DNA of 64,000 bases from a virus: IMG/VR virus record IMGVR_UViG_3300014720_000003, positions 1-64,000 of that record; one strand, written 5' to 3'. Below are positions 1 to 7,070 of this stretch, piece by piece. The translations under genes were made by a program, and so were the position numbers. Every line of letters begins with the position of its first letter. The first letter of the stretch is position 1. The notes below the pieces were generated by a model. That model was not told the DNA's origin. It searched no databases and was given only the letters and a program-made list of their open reading frames with translations.

Positions 1-173
1 ACATTATACTGCCAAGACGGATGATAAGTATATCGTAGAATATTCTTGGTAAAATTTGCTGATGCTGTGTTATGATTGCAATAATCCTCAATAATACCTA
101 CCTTATCAATAGTGCTACTAGTATCCCTAAGATCACGAACCATTCCCCAAACATAATTAAAATCGTGAGTCAT
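1..173 (-). CDS. Probable ATP-dependent DNA ligase, N-terminus (runs off the window)
   Basis: Partial leftward gene. The ATG at 173 has an AGGAG about 7 nt upstream and lies below a strong promoter at 200-228. The visible 57 residues include IIEDYCNH, a NFTKNILRYTYHP stretch and WQYN. T4-type phage ligases begin with a similar arrangement: a short helix, ...ILxxN..., then xxxYTYxxxLQY. That resemblance is the only basis for the call. The catalytic KxDG motif would lie outside the window. If the call is right, the protein seals nicks during phage replication. Confidence 0.45.
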   Translation of the reverse strand, partial: MTHDFNYVWGMVRDLRDTSSTIDKVGIIEDYCNHNTASANFTKNILRYTYHPSWQYN

Positions 174-199
174 ACAAATAGTCTCCTGTGTTGCTACCC

Positions 200-228
200 A
201 TTCTACACTACTGTTATCGGCTTGTCAA
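200..228 (-). promoter_or_regulatory. Early promoter, leftward
   Basis: TTGACA, 17-nt spacer containing CCGATA, then TAGAAT. Drives the putative ligase gene at 1-173. Confidence 0.75.
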
Positions 229-229
229 G

Positions 230-580
230 TCACCGTTCTTGAATTTTTCTTTTTGAAAGTAGATAATTCATAGCGTTGGTTATTCCTTCTAAACTATCGT
301 CGAATTTTCCTAATCCCGTGTTGCAGCGGTCGCACAACCATCCTCTAAAAGTATCATCACTATGATCGTGATCCATTGTCCATTTACGAGGAATCTTTTT
401 GCAACATTCACAAACTTCTGGTTTTGGTGGAGCCTTTTTATGTAGTTTGTTTCTTATCTTGGTTTGCTTTTTAATACAACTTCTACATCTACTATCCAGA
501 TTATCTTTATGAGAAATATGTTTGGGAAAACTTTTTAAGTTCTTCCTTTGTTTACAATAAAGACAAATTTTTCTGGGCAT
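230..580 (-). CDS. Endonuclease VII family HNH endonuclease
   Basis: 116 aa. An N-terminal zinc-finger-like part (CLYC, CRSC) precedes a typical endonuclease VII core with CECCKK, the TMDHDHSDDTFRGWLCDRCN block and NTGLGKFDDS. His-His-Asn and paired Cys residues are all present. T4 gp49 of this family resolves branched DNA, while many short phage versions are free-standing homing-like nucleases. The small size and extra zinc finger make a homing-type role as likely as a resolvase. It sits between the ligase promoter and an unknown gene. Confidence 0.85.
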   Translation of the reverse strand: MPRKICLYCKQRKNLKSFPKHISHKDNLDSRCRSCIKKQTKIRNKLHKKAPPKPEVCECCKKIPRKWTMDHDHSDDTFRGWLCDRCNTGLGKFDDSLEGITNAMNYLLSKRKIQER

Positions 581-582
581 AT

Positions 583-1284
583 TTAAGTGATAGAATCTTT
601 ATCTATCTTATTATAAGCATCTGATCTTTCTTGATTAGATTCTCCAGAGGACAAATCGGTATGATCATAATCCATAATATCTGTGTCTGGAGTTACCCAT
701 CTCATGTTTCTTTCAGCGGTCCATAGTGTGCTGTTGTATTTGCGATGAATCACAAGATCTTTTTTAATTGTGAACGATGGATCGTGCATAACCAATCTAT
801 TGTTTGGTTGAATAGCAAAATTACCATTATCCATCATGATAAAATGACCACACTTGTGTTGTGATGGAAATTCGCTCAGAGTAAAATCTGTATCCCCACT
901 ATCAGTAGAACTTGCCCAATCAAGAGTGAACAAATATCGTCCAGTATATTCTACTCGTCGGCGTGAAATAAATTTGCAAGTATGATTTCGTAGTATAGGA
1001 TACGAAGTTACCGAAACATGATAACTAAAAGAATCCCACAAGACTAACTCATCTAACTCTTGTTGTTCACTATCTTCTTTCCAACAAAAAGCATGAATGG
1101 GCATCCTCCACCACAATCCACCATCCTCCATAATAAAATGGAATAATGGTGCTTGTGCTGGTATAGAAGTCATACCAAAAATATAACACGGAAACTTTTT
1201 GTCAAAAGAATCTTCTTGATTGCGTAGAAAATTTCCACGCACATAACCACTAACAACAGGAATTGGAATGTTTAAGTATGCCAT
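583..1284 (-). CDS. Unknown protein
   Basis: About 233 aa starting at MAYLNIPIP. An upstream in-frame extension would run into the tmRNA gene, so the ATG at 1284 is preferred. It is rich in Trp, His and aromatic residues and shows no signal peptide or recognisable motif; the C-terminus is acidic. No clear ribosome site is visible. It lies immediately downstream of the tmRNA and could be co-transcribed from the promoter at 1846-1874. I do not recognise the family. Confidence 0.6.
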   Translation of the reverse strand: MAYLNIPIPVVSGYVRGNFLRNQEDSFDKKFPCYIFGMTSIPAQAPLFHFIMEDGGLWWRMPIHAFCWKEDSEQQELDELVLWDSFSYHVSVTSYPILRNHTCKFISRRRVEYTGRYLFTLDWASSTDSGDTDFTLSEFPSQHKCGHFIMMDNGNFAIQPNNRLVMHDPSFTIKKDLVIHRKYNSTLWTAERNMRWVTPDTDIMDYDHTDLSSGESNQERSDAYNKIDKDSIT

Positions 1285-1291
1285 ATTATTT

Positions 1292-1649
1292 TGGTGGATG
1301 CGGCGGGAATCGAACCCGCGTCCTAGCATAAATCAAATTACATCTTCTACAAGTTTATTTTGTTCATGAGTTAAATAGGAATACAGAACAAACAAGATTC
1401 ATCCTATCTTACCAACTGCTCTTAACCTACAACCCGTTGGATATTGTAAGTGCAGAGGGATTTAACATCAGACTTTTGATCGCTACCCTCATTCGCAATC
1501 GCAGTCTGTTACTGCCCTTTTTTGTCAGGCAGCAAGTGCTAACTGATTATTGCCAGTTAAAGCATTTAGTAGACTTTTATAGTGGCCTGTCTACCAACCA
1601 CTACTTGCTAACATAACTCTCCGTATGTAGTCGAAACCTTTACGCACCC
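1292..1649 (-). ncRNA. ssrA: tmRNA (transfer-messenger RNA)
   Basis: The 3' end has a T-arm and acceptor with an encoded CCA. The 5' GGGTGCG pairs over seven positions (one G-U) with CGCATCC near the 3' end. The 5' part has AAAGGTTTCGACTAC-like tmRNA sequence. An internal frame reads ALTGNNQLALAA then TGA, a plausible tag ending in the LALAA type of proteolysis signal. It releases stalled ribosomes and tags the products. tRNA-Ile and a consensus promoter lie just upstream. tmRNA genes are known in a few phages but are uncommon. Confidence 0.93.
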
Positions 1650-1741
1650 GTATTGTTTGTCCTAACTGTGATTGTCAATTACCAACGTACAAAGCCAAAA
1701 ATAAAGGTAATAGCACCAGACAATATTTTATAGTTCAGAAA

Positions 1742-1814
1742 TAGGGCCGGGTAGAATCGAACCACCTTGACGAATTTATAAGATTCGCATCTTAGACCAT
1801 TAGATGACGGCCCC
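1742..1814 (-). tRNA. tRNA-Ile (UAU anticodon)
   Basis: The cloverleaf closes with a GGGGCCG/CGGCCCT acceptor (first pair G-U), the anticodon arm CGAAT-CTTATAA-ATTCG gives TAT, the T-arm is intact and A73 is present. CCA is not encoded. It would read AUA codons, which this AT-rich phage probably uses often. It is first in the transcript that continues into the tmRNA. Confidence 0.93.
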
Positions 1815-1845
1815 ATATTGTAAAAGATCAACCACCGACCAATAC

Positions 1846-1874
1846 ATTATACACTATCGACCAACCACTGTCAA
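1846..1874 (-). promoter_or_regulatory. Early promoter for tRNA-Ile and tmRNA
   Basis: Perfect TTGACA and TATAAT with a 17-nt spacer; CGATAG sits next to the -10 box. The -35 box overlaps the end of the gene at 1871-2212. Confidence 0.85.
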
Positions 1875-2212
1875 CCCTTGAGTCTAAAATCCCAAATTTT
1901 CAAGTTGTATTCTTTGGCTAAATCAAACATCATCTGAGTTCCTTTTCCTCCAGTGAATAAAACGCAACCATCAGCATATTCTGCCATTTGTTTGTTTCGT
2001 AAGTATCCTGCTTTTTTGCCATAGGTTTTCCAATCAGCAGGAAAAATTTTAATTGGAATATTATTTTTTCTAGCCCATAATTCTCCACAAGAGTCAACCC
2101 CTCTTGCTGCTCCACTAACTACTTGAGAAATGTTGCTTGATAGTTCATCTAACTTTAGTATATCCTCATCGTTCAAATAGTAATCTCTCCCTCCAGCAAT
2201 AATAGTTTTCAT
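1871..2212 (-). CDS. DUF2493-type SLOG-fold protein
   Basis: 113 aa. The glycine-rich TIIAGGRDY start and VVSGAARGVDSCGELWARKN are the nucleotide-binding signatures of the YspA/DUF2493 branch of the SLOG superfamily. FPADWKTYGKKAGYLRNKQM follows, as is usual for this family. SLOG proteins bind nucleotides or nucleotide-derived ligands; DUF2493 members are common in phages but their role is unknown. Its start overlaps the upstream methyltransferase gene by four bases, so translation is probably coupled. Confidence 0.85.
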   Translation of the reverse strand: MKTIIAGGRDYYLNDEDILKLDELSSNISQVVSGAARGVDSCGELWARKNNIPIKIFPADWKTYGKKAGYLRNKQMAEYADGCVLFTGGKGTQMMFDLAKEYNLKIWDFRLKG

Positions 2213-2742
2213 TTTGTAGACTCTATAAAATTTCTATACATAGCCATAACGATTCCACTAGTAGTTCCCACATTTAATGAACGAACACTACCATAATTGG
2301 GTATGGTAAGAATAACATTCGCACGATCTAGAATTAGATTACTCAGTCCTTTGTTTTCCTCTCCAAAAATAAATATTGGCTCAAGAGTATTGATAAATCT
2401 GTAGTGAAAAAGATTGATTGTTTTATCTTCATATTCTGGAATATTATTCTCTATTGCAATAAGAGTTCTTCCAGAACACTGGAGTAAGAAATATTCTTCA
2501 TCCTTATGATGGTAAATGGGAGTATAGTGGTGAGTTCCAACACTACCTCTTTTGTCCCACTTCTTTTTACCAACATAATGAACACTACGAAATCCAAAAA
2601 AGTTTGCATTACGAATCATTGTACTAAGATTAAAGTCTCCATTAATATTAATCATAGCAACACTAGCAGGAATACTAGTGCTATGACAATAGTTTTGAAT
2701 ATCTGGAATAGTGTAATCTTTAAGACTATCTATCACGTTCAT
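2209..2742 (-). CDS. SpoU-family RNA 2'-O-methyltransferase
   Basis: 177 aa, close to the minimal SPOUT methyltransferase length. Motif 1 (NLSTMIRNANFFG), motif 2 (IFIFGEENKGLS) and motif 3 (IPNYGSVRSLNVGTTSG) are all present, including the Arg, Glu and Ser/Asn residues expected for SAM binding and catalysis in the trefoil knot. TrmH-like members methylate tRNA G18 or rRNA. In a phage that carries tRNAs and a tmRNA, a tRNA substrate is a reasonable inference. Confidence 0.88.
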   Translation of the reverse strand: MNVIDSLKDYTIPDIQNYCHSTSIPASVAMININGDFNLSTMIRNANFFGFRSVHYVGKKKWDKRGSVGTHHYTPIYHHKDEEYFLLQCSGRTLIAIENNIPEYEDKTINLFHYRFINTLEPIFIFGEENKGLSNLILDRANVILTIPNYGSVRSLNVGTTSGIVMAMYRNFIESTK

Positions 2743-2902
2743 TTTCCAAATCTCTTAGTTGTTGTTCCAAAGTTTCCAGTTGATTATACATAGAGATACA
2801 GTTGGTACAGAAGTCTGAACTAATATATTCTCTGGTATCAGCAATCCTGTTCTTTATTGCCCATATCTTTTCGTCTAGACTTAGGTTTGGATCGTTTAGC
2901 AT
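2726..2902 (-). CDS. Small coiled-coil protein with CxxC
   Basis: 58 aa, not in frame with either neighbour. It starts at MLNDPNLSLD inside the end of the upstream gene and ends 17 nt inside the methyltransferase gene. Contents: a helical segment, FCTNC, then a charged heptad-like tail (QLETLEQQLRDLENER). It fills a gap that would otherwise be non-coding, which supports it. The ribosome site is weak and the function unknown. Confidence 0.45.
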   Translation of the reverse strand: MLNDPNLSLDEKIWAIKNRIADTREYISSDFCTNCISMYNQLETLEQQLRDLENERDR

Positions 2903-3260
2903 TTGGCTTTTTCTCTTTCTTAGTCTGGTTGTCTTTTGCCCAAAACACCATCTCGTTCAGATCATTATCCCAGGCACATTCAATAAGGTCTTGACTAGCC
3001 AATTTTGCCAAACCAATATTATGAATCCAAACAGCAACATCTTCGTAAATACTTTCGTTGATAGTTTCATCAAGCATTGGTCGATCCATATCATCATATC
3101 CAATGCACTTTTGCTTGACCAAATTAATAATTTGACCAACTGAAATATAATTATCAAGATCATCCGATGGAGCATCAGAGAATGTTTTTGCTGCTGCACT
3201 TCTGATTTCTTGAGAATATCCATCCAAATTAGTGATAGCATAAACTTCTGGTTCTGACAT
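2838..3260 (-). CDS. Unknown acidic protein with basic C-terminal tail
   Basis: About 140 aa starting at MSEPEVYAI, with GGAG 6 nt upstream (better than the ATG four codons earlier). The first hundred residues look helical and acidic; the last thirty are Lys/Arg-rich (KKEKKPNAKRSKPKSRRK), which may bind nucleic acid. No family is recognised. It is the distal partner of the 3273-3955 gene pair. Confidence 0.7.
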   Translation of the reverse strand: MSEPEVYAITNLDGYSQEIRSAAAKTFSDAPSDDLDNYISVGQIINLVKQKCIGYDDMDRPMLDETINESIYEDVAVWIHNIGLAKLASQDLIECAWDNDLNEMVFWAKDNQTKKEKKPNAKRSKPKSRRKDMGNKEQDC

Positions 3261-3272
3261 TGTATTCTCCAA

Positions 3273-3533
3273 TTATTGAATAAACTTAGATACACCACCG
3301 CCACTATGATCTTTGTCTCTAATTCGGTCAATAGTGTTTTGTAAAGTTAATTGTCCTCTAGGAAGCCACTTGGTATCATTATACAGGGCAGTCAATATCT
3401 GAGGAATCCAATGTTGATAAGCATCAGAATATTCTTTGGGAAAATTCTCTTTCAACAGAGTTTGCATAGCCCGAATATCTTTACTAATATTCTCTCGTAA
3501 ATCAAGCAGAATATTGATATGATCGGTATTCAT
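3273..3533 (-). CDS. Unknown small protein
   Basis: About 86 aa starting at MNTDHINILL. The start overlaps the stop codon of the upstream zinc-ribbon gene (TAATG), which decides the start and implies translational coupling. It is helical, with a short FPKEYSDAYQHWIPQIL segment. No recognised domain. Confidence 0.65.
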   Translation of the reverse strand: MNTDHINILLDLRENISKDIRAMQTLLKENFPKEYSDAYQHWIPQILTALYNDTKWLPRGQLTLQNTIDRIRDKDHSGGGVSKFIQ

Positions 3534-3955
3534 TATGCAAATTCTCGGTTGGACACAACATCTTTCCTCTTGAGTTTCAGAATCTTGTGGCGAGTTTTCC
3601 ATACTCCAGTTTCGGGATTTTGATGATCTGGACCCATATAGATATGGGCGAATCCAGTATTCTTATCAATACCCCAGGCTTGAATACCCTTGCTATCAAT
3701 TTTCTCCACAATAAACTTACCCCTATAACCCATAGGAATAAGTTCGCCATTATGGATATAGTATGGACCGCCACCAACCTTAATCCTATCTCCTTTAGCA
3801 AGGTCTGTCCAAGTAAAATCCTTAATAACCTTCATAGTTTTCTTTTCGGTATTAGTTACCTTGAAAGAAAAGATATGATTACAATTCTTGCAAACATAGG
3901 CTCGCGGACCAGTAAGATTTCCGCAATCTGGACAAGTTTTTTTGCCTTTTGGCAT
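3533..3955 (-). CDS. Zinc-ribbon protein
   Basis: 140 aa. The N-terminal zinc ribbon has CPDC and CKNC pairs within the first 25 residues. After it comes a beta-rich region with GDRIKVGGGPYY and IPMGYRGKF, which looks like a small SH3-like barrel. Nucleic-acid or protein binding is likely. The exact role is unknown. There is a GGAG-like site upstream, and the gene leads an overlapping three-gene set. Confidence 0.65.
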   Translation of the reverse strand: MPKGKKTCPDCGNLTGPRAYVCKNCNHIFSFKVTNTEKKTMKVIKDFTWTDLAKGDRIKVGGGPYYIHNGELIPMGYRGKFIVEKIDSKGIQAWGIDKNTGFAHIYMGPDHQNPETGVWKTRHKILKLKRKDVVSNREFA

Positions 3956-3984
3956 CGTGTTTCTCCGTTGTTAGTGATAACCCA

Positions 3985-4012
3985 AGTATACCACAGTTAT
4001 CGGCGTTGTCAA
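3985..4012 (-). promoter_or_regulatory. Early promoter, leftward
   Basis: TTGACA, 16-nt spacer with CCGATA, extended TGG-TATACT. Drives the 3955-to-2209 gene series. Confidence 0.8.
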
Positions 4013-4230
4013 GATGGATTCTTTAGCCCATCTACCAGTGTGAGTTTGCCAGGAATATAATGAGCAAAATAACTACTATGAATTTTTCGTTTGATTAAAT
4101 TGTCCTGATAAGTCTCAATATAAATATTAATTCGATATCTATTATCCCACACATTAATAATCTTGGTCATTAGATGATTCTTGGGCTTTTCAACTTGCTT
4201 AAAAAGCAAACTTTCAATTTCAAGATCCAT
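4009..4230 (-). CDS. Unknown small protein
   Basis: 73 aa, last gene of the unit that begins at the 4663-4690 promoter. Its stop codon overlaps the -35 box of the next promoter, and its start abuts the previous stop. Mixed alpha/beta with several Lys and Tyr. No recognised motif. Confidence 0.6.
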   Translation of the reverse strand: MDLEIESLLFKQVEKPKNHLMTKIINVWDNRYRINIYIETYQDNLIKRKIHSSYFAHYIPGKLTLVDGLKNPS

Positions 4231-4427
4231 TAGTCGTTTTCTCCAATTCTATCGGTATCAATAGACAAACTAATTTTTCCGTCTGGCATTTCAATAAAAT
4301 CAGTATCAGAATACTGTAATGTTGCAAAATCGAAGACTTTTACTTCTTCTTGCCAGGGAAATTGCCCAAGATTTTTTAGATCGTTGGCTCTTTCATTTAG
4401 GAATTTAAAAAGATCAACCCATTTCAT
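4230..4427 (-). CDS. Unknown small protein
   Basis: 65 aa starting MKWVDLFKFL, overlapping the upstream gene by four bases. It contains FIEMPDGKISLSI, a beta-hairpin-like segment. No recognised family; gene order and overlaps support it as real. Confidence 0.6.
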   Translation of the reverse strand: MKWVDLFKFLNERANDLKNLGQFPWQEEVKVFDFATLQYSDTDFIEMPDGKISLSIDTDRIGEND

Positions 4428-4642
4428 CTTGCTCTCCTATTCGCTCTATGAAGTTTACGAATAGTTTCAGTGGCATTAGATGGAACCATAACAAGACTAG
4501 GAGCAGTTTTGTGTCCCCAATCCATAAAGCCAATCGCTCTAGTTTCTCTAGAACAACTAATGCAAACCAGGGTTCTCCCCGTGTCATTAAGAAACTCTAA
4601 TCTCGACTCTGGAATCGCACTATCACAATAAATACAATTCAT
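4424..4642 (-). CDS. TraR/DksA-like C4 zinc-finger protein
   Basis: 72 aa. CIYC then CISC separated by about 25 residues (with ESRLEF between) form a C4 finger like that at the C-terminus of DksA/TraR proteins, which enter the secondary channel of RNA polymerase. The acidic coiled-coil part of DksA is missing, so this is a small relative or just a similar finger. First gene of its unit, directly below a strong promoter. AGGATACC upstream may be the ribosome site. Confidence 0.55.
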   Translation of the reverse strand: MNCIYCDSAIPESRLEFLNDTGRTLVCISCSRETRAIGFMDWGHKTAPSLVMVPSNATETIRKLHRANRRAR

Positions 4643-4662
4643 AGGTATCCTCCGTTGGATGG

Positions 4663-4690
4663 ATTATACCATAGTATCGTCCGTTGTCAA
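4663..4690 (-). promoter_or_regulatory. Early promoter, leftward
   Basis: TTGACA, 16-nt spacer with ACGATAC, extended TGG-TATAAT. Drives genes 4642 to 4009. Confidence 0.82.
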
Positions 4691-4710
4691 GCGAACCTTT
4701 AAGGAAAGCA

Positions 4711-5259
4711 TCACTGTAAACTATTATAGACAGATAAAAATTTATCTATAAATACTGTGTGCATAGATTGTTTATAACACTGTTCAGCAAATATACCATC
4801 AGCATCTCTCATTGGTAATTTCCATTCCAAATTTTTGCAAATCTCATAAGATACTAAAAAATTATGAGTATCAATATAATTAAGTTTAATTTGTTTTGAT
4901 AATAACCTTACAGTACCGTCTTTCCATAATTGTTTAAACCATATGAAATCATATTTTTCTAAATCATAAATATTTTCCCATAGTTTTGGATGAATAATTG
5001 TGTCGTCATCATTAAAATAAACGTGTCCATATTCAACTTTTGACAATCCATAATTTCTTTGAGCATTACCATAAACACTATTTTTATTTGTTGTGTAAAA
5101 AATATCAGTATTTTTTGATATTTTTGATATTTTTGTATGTATCTTACTTGTATCTACAATAATAATCCAACGATAGTTCTTGGATGGAATATTAATACTA
5201 TCAGCAATTTTAGATAGATTATCTGGTCTAGAACAAGGAGTTATGATATTAAGAAACAT
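4711..5259 (-). CDS. GT-A fold glycosyltransferase-like protein
   Basis: 182 aa. It begins FLNIITPCSRPDNLSKIADSI, the usual start of family 2/GT-A glycosyltransferases, and has a metal-binding-like NDDDT about residue 84 and a WK...MRDADG segment. Such enzymes transfer sugars from nucleotide-sugars. Phage versions may glycosylate phage DNA bases or virion or host-surface structures. No acceptor is suggested by the context. It is shorter than most family members, so the acceptor-binding part is reduced. Confidence 0.75.
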   Translation of the reverse strand: MFLNIITPCSRPDNLSKIADSINIPSKNYRWIIIVDTSKIHTKISKISKNTDIFYTTNKNSVYGNAQRNYGLSKVEYGHVYFNDDDTIIHPKLWENIYDLEKYDFIWFKQLWKDGTVRLLSKQIKLNYIDTHNFLVSYEICKNLEWKLPMRDADGIFAEQCYKQSMHTVFIDKFLSVYNSLQ

Positions 5260-5261
5260 GA

Positions 5262-5669
5262 TTATAATCTAGTAAAAGAACCATCATCATTACTGTGATA
5301 GCAAGAATTTAAACCTACAGCATTTAATAGTTTATTACAATTTTCGCACGGTTTACTTCCGAGAATTAATCCTTTCCTGTTGATACGCAATACCACAATA
5401 TTCCAATTAGGATCAATGGTATTATAGTTATCCAGCAAGTTGCTAATAAGATGACTTTCAGCGTGAACAAAAGGATATTCGATATACTTGGGCAAATTAA
5501 ATTGTTCACCAATTCTGTGTGCCTTGGCATTGGTTTTGATGGGATTATTCTGAGCAAAACAAATCATCTTATTGCCATCAAATGCGGCAGCATAATGATA
5601 GCATCTAATCAGTTTGCTCGGTTTCCAATTTTTGTATGCTTTCCGAATTGTTTTCCAAATTATTTTCAT
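5262..5669 (-). CDS. Cytidine/dCMP deaminase-like zinc enzyme
   Basis: About 135 aa starting MKIIWKTI (an upstream TTG would add two residues). The zinc ligands and catalytic Glu are present as VHAES (residues about 68-72) and PCENC near residue 106. Spacing fits the cytidine/deoxycytidylate deaminase fold. Phage deaminases usually make dUMP for thymidylate synthesis, and thyX is encoded 3 kb upstream. Substrate (free nucleotide or RNA) cannot be told from sequence alone. Confidence 0.8.
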   Translation of the reverse strand: MKIIWKTIRKAYKNWKPSKLIRCYHYAAAFDGNKMICFAQNNPIKTNAKAHRIGEQFNLPKYIEYPFVHAESHLISNLLDNYNTIDPNWNIVVLRINRKGLILGSKPCENCNKLLNAVGLNSCYHSNDDGSFTRL

Positions 5670-5784
5670 GATCAATATCTTTATGCCAAATATCTTCAGT
5701 TATTTCTTCAGGATATAATCTAATTTTTGTTGGTTCTTTGGTTCTTGGATTATTTGTAAGAGGAAATTTTGTAGGTTCTTTCAT
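5605..5784 (-). CDS. Small hydrophilic protein
   Basis: 59 aa. The ATG overlaps the stop of the S-adenosylmethionine decarboxylase gene by the common ATGA arrangement, and the 3' end overlaps the deaminase start by about 65 nt. It starts MKEPTKFPLTNNPRTKEPTK and has an acidic C-terminal half. No recognised domain. The overlap and the otherwise empty gap argue that it is translated. Confidence 0.55.
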   Translation of the reverse strand: MKEPTKFPLTNNPRTKEPTKIRLYPEEITEDIWHKDIDHENNLENNSESIQKLETEQTD

Positions 5785-6191
5785 AAGTCACCAACAATAT
5801 GATATTTCATTCCTCTTGGAATAAAATGTTCTTCGTATTGATCAAAATCAAAATATTTACGAGCAAAATCAAACACAGTTTTAGGATCAAACTGAGAACA
5901 CGAATAAACATCTAAACTAATAAATCGTTTGGGTTCTATAGCATGAATTTGTATACCACTCTCAATTAAACCAACCCAACCACTAACACCATACTTATCT
6001 GGATATATCTCACGACCATTATCTGTGGGACCATGAACAACTACCGGCGGAGTCATTCGTGTCATTTTGATTTCATCAACAAGTTTTTCTAAAAAACGAT
6101 AGATTAACTCTAGATCATCCGCACTACCAACCTTGGTATTATACATATCTAGAAAATAACTATATCCGAAAGGTTTGTTTTCTTGACTCAT
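5781..6191 (-). CDS. S-adenosylmethionine decarboxylase (SpeD-like)
   Basis: 136 aa, near the length of the bacterial single-chain proenzyme. VGLIESGIQIHAIEP holds the Glu-Ser site that would self-cleave to give the pyruvoyl group and the nearby His; LDVYSCSQFDP holds the conserved Cys. The usual ESH is ESG here. The enzyme makes decarboxylated SAM for spermidine synthesis. speD genes are known auxiliary genes of cyanophages. Polyamines could serve DNA packaging or host metabolism. Confidence 0.8.
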   Translation of the reverse strand: MSQENKPFGYSYFLDMYNTKVGSADDLELIYRFLEKLVDEIKMTRMTPPVVVHGPTDNGREIYPDKYGVSGWVGLIESGIQIHAIEPKRFISLDVYSCSQFDPKTVFDFARKYFDFDQYEEHFIPRGMKYHIVGDL

Positions 6192-6201
6192 TTGAATATC
6201 C

Positions 6202-6345
6202 TCAGTGTGCTAAAATATATAGTCCGATATTAGAAAAAGCATAACCACAATAAGCATAAAACATACCAATATTACCCTTATAGGCTTGTTCTAGAGCAAC
6301 ATAAAGATAAATCACACCAGTAAATGCTATTAACCAAGCACTCAT
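6202..6345 (-). CDS. Small membrane protein
   Basis: About 47 aa starting MSAWLIAFTGVIYLYVALEQ, with two hydrophobic segments separated by a short KGN loop. A longer reading frame would start inside the probable promoter region, so the internal ATG is preferred. An AGAGAGAAAG stretch upstream may serve as ribosome site. Probably an inner-membrane two-span protein; unknown role. Confidence 0.55.
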   Translation of the reverse strand: MSAWLIAFTGVIYLYVALEQAYKGNIGMFYAYCGYAFSNIGLYILAH

Positions 6346-6421
6346 AAATTTGTTTCTTTCTCTCTGCGGTGTATTATAATTGTGGTATGTGCGAGATACC
6401 AACCTATAGTATAATAATCAG

Positions 6422-6473
6422 AAAACGCTCTCTCGGCAATTACTCGCACTAATTGTTGTTTGAGCGTTTTTTG
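6422..6473. terminator. Nested hairpin, possible bidirectional terminator
   Basis: AAAACGCTC pairs with GAGCGTTTT, and GCAATTA with TAATTGT inside it, followed on the plus strand by T residues. It lies between the leftward early genes and the rightward HNH gene at 6489, so it may end leftward antisense transcription or sit in the HNH leader. Confidence 0.45.
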
Positions 6474-6488
6474 TTATAAGGTCTGACA

Positions 6489-7070
6489 ATGAATTATACC
6501 AAAGTTTGCAAAGCGTGTCAAGAGGAATTTCCTGCGACTAGCGAATATTTTCACAAATCAAAAGGAAGTAAGTTTGGTTGTAGAAACAAGTGCAAAAAAT
6601 GTGTTGCTAATACAACTGATAGAGAAGCAAGGAAAAAGTATTATAAGCAATATTATGAAAAAAATAAAATTAAAGTAATAAAGTCTCAATTAGAATATAT
6701 TAAAAATAATAGAGATAAAGTTAATCAAAGACATAATAATAAATATTACTCTGATATTAACTATAAAATGAAACACAATCTAAAAAGACGAATGAATAAT
6801 GCTATCAAAGGACACTTCAAGGATTGTTCAACTTTAAAATTATTAGGTTGTGATTTAGAAACAGTAAGAAAACATTTAGAATCTAAATTTACCAAAGGTA
6901 TGAGTTGGCATAATTATGGAAAGTGGCATATAGATCATATTATGCCTTGTGCTAGTTTTGATCTAAGCGATCCAGAACAACAGAGAAAATGTTTTCATTA
7001 TTCTAATTTGCAGCCATTGTGGGAGGCAGACAATATCCGAAAAGGGGATAAAGTTCCCGATATTGTTTAA
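6489..7070 (+). CDS. HNH endonuclease with N-terminal zinc finger
   Basis: 193 aa on the plus strand among leftward genes. The N-terminal CKAC...CRNKCKKC is a zinc finger. A Lys/Tyr-rich linker follows, then the HNH core WHIDHIMPCASFDL and NLQPLWEADNIRKGDK. This is the architecture of free-standing phage homing-type endonucleases. Its 3' end overlaps the 3' end of the UV endonuclease gene by about 68 nt on the opposite strand, so the insertion displaced little sequence. Confidence 0.88.
   Translation: MNYTKVCKACQEEFPATSEYFHKSKGSKFGCRNKCKKCVANTTDREARKKYYKQYYEKNKIKVIKSQLEYIKNNRDKVNQRHNNKYYSDINYKMKHNLKRRMNNAIKGHFKDCSTLKLLGCDLETVRKHLESKFTKGMSWHNYGKWHIDHIMPCASFDLSDPEQQRKCFHYSNLQPLWEADNIRKGDKVPDIV

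Noticed and set aside
6403-6415. TATAAT as a rightward sigma-70 promoter for the HNH gene at 6489.
   Set aside because: No -35 box at the right distance. A GGTGTAT motif at about 6368 is an alternative but is too far upstream to be convincing.
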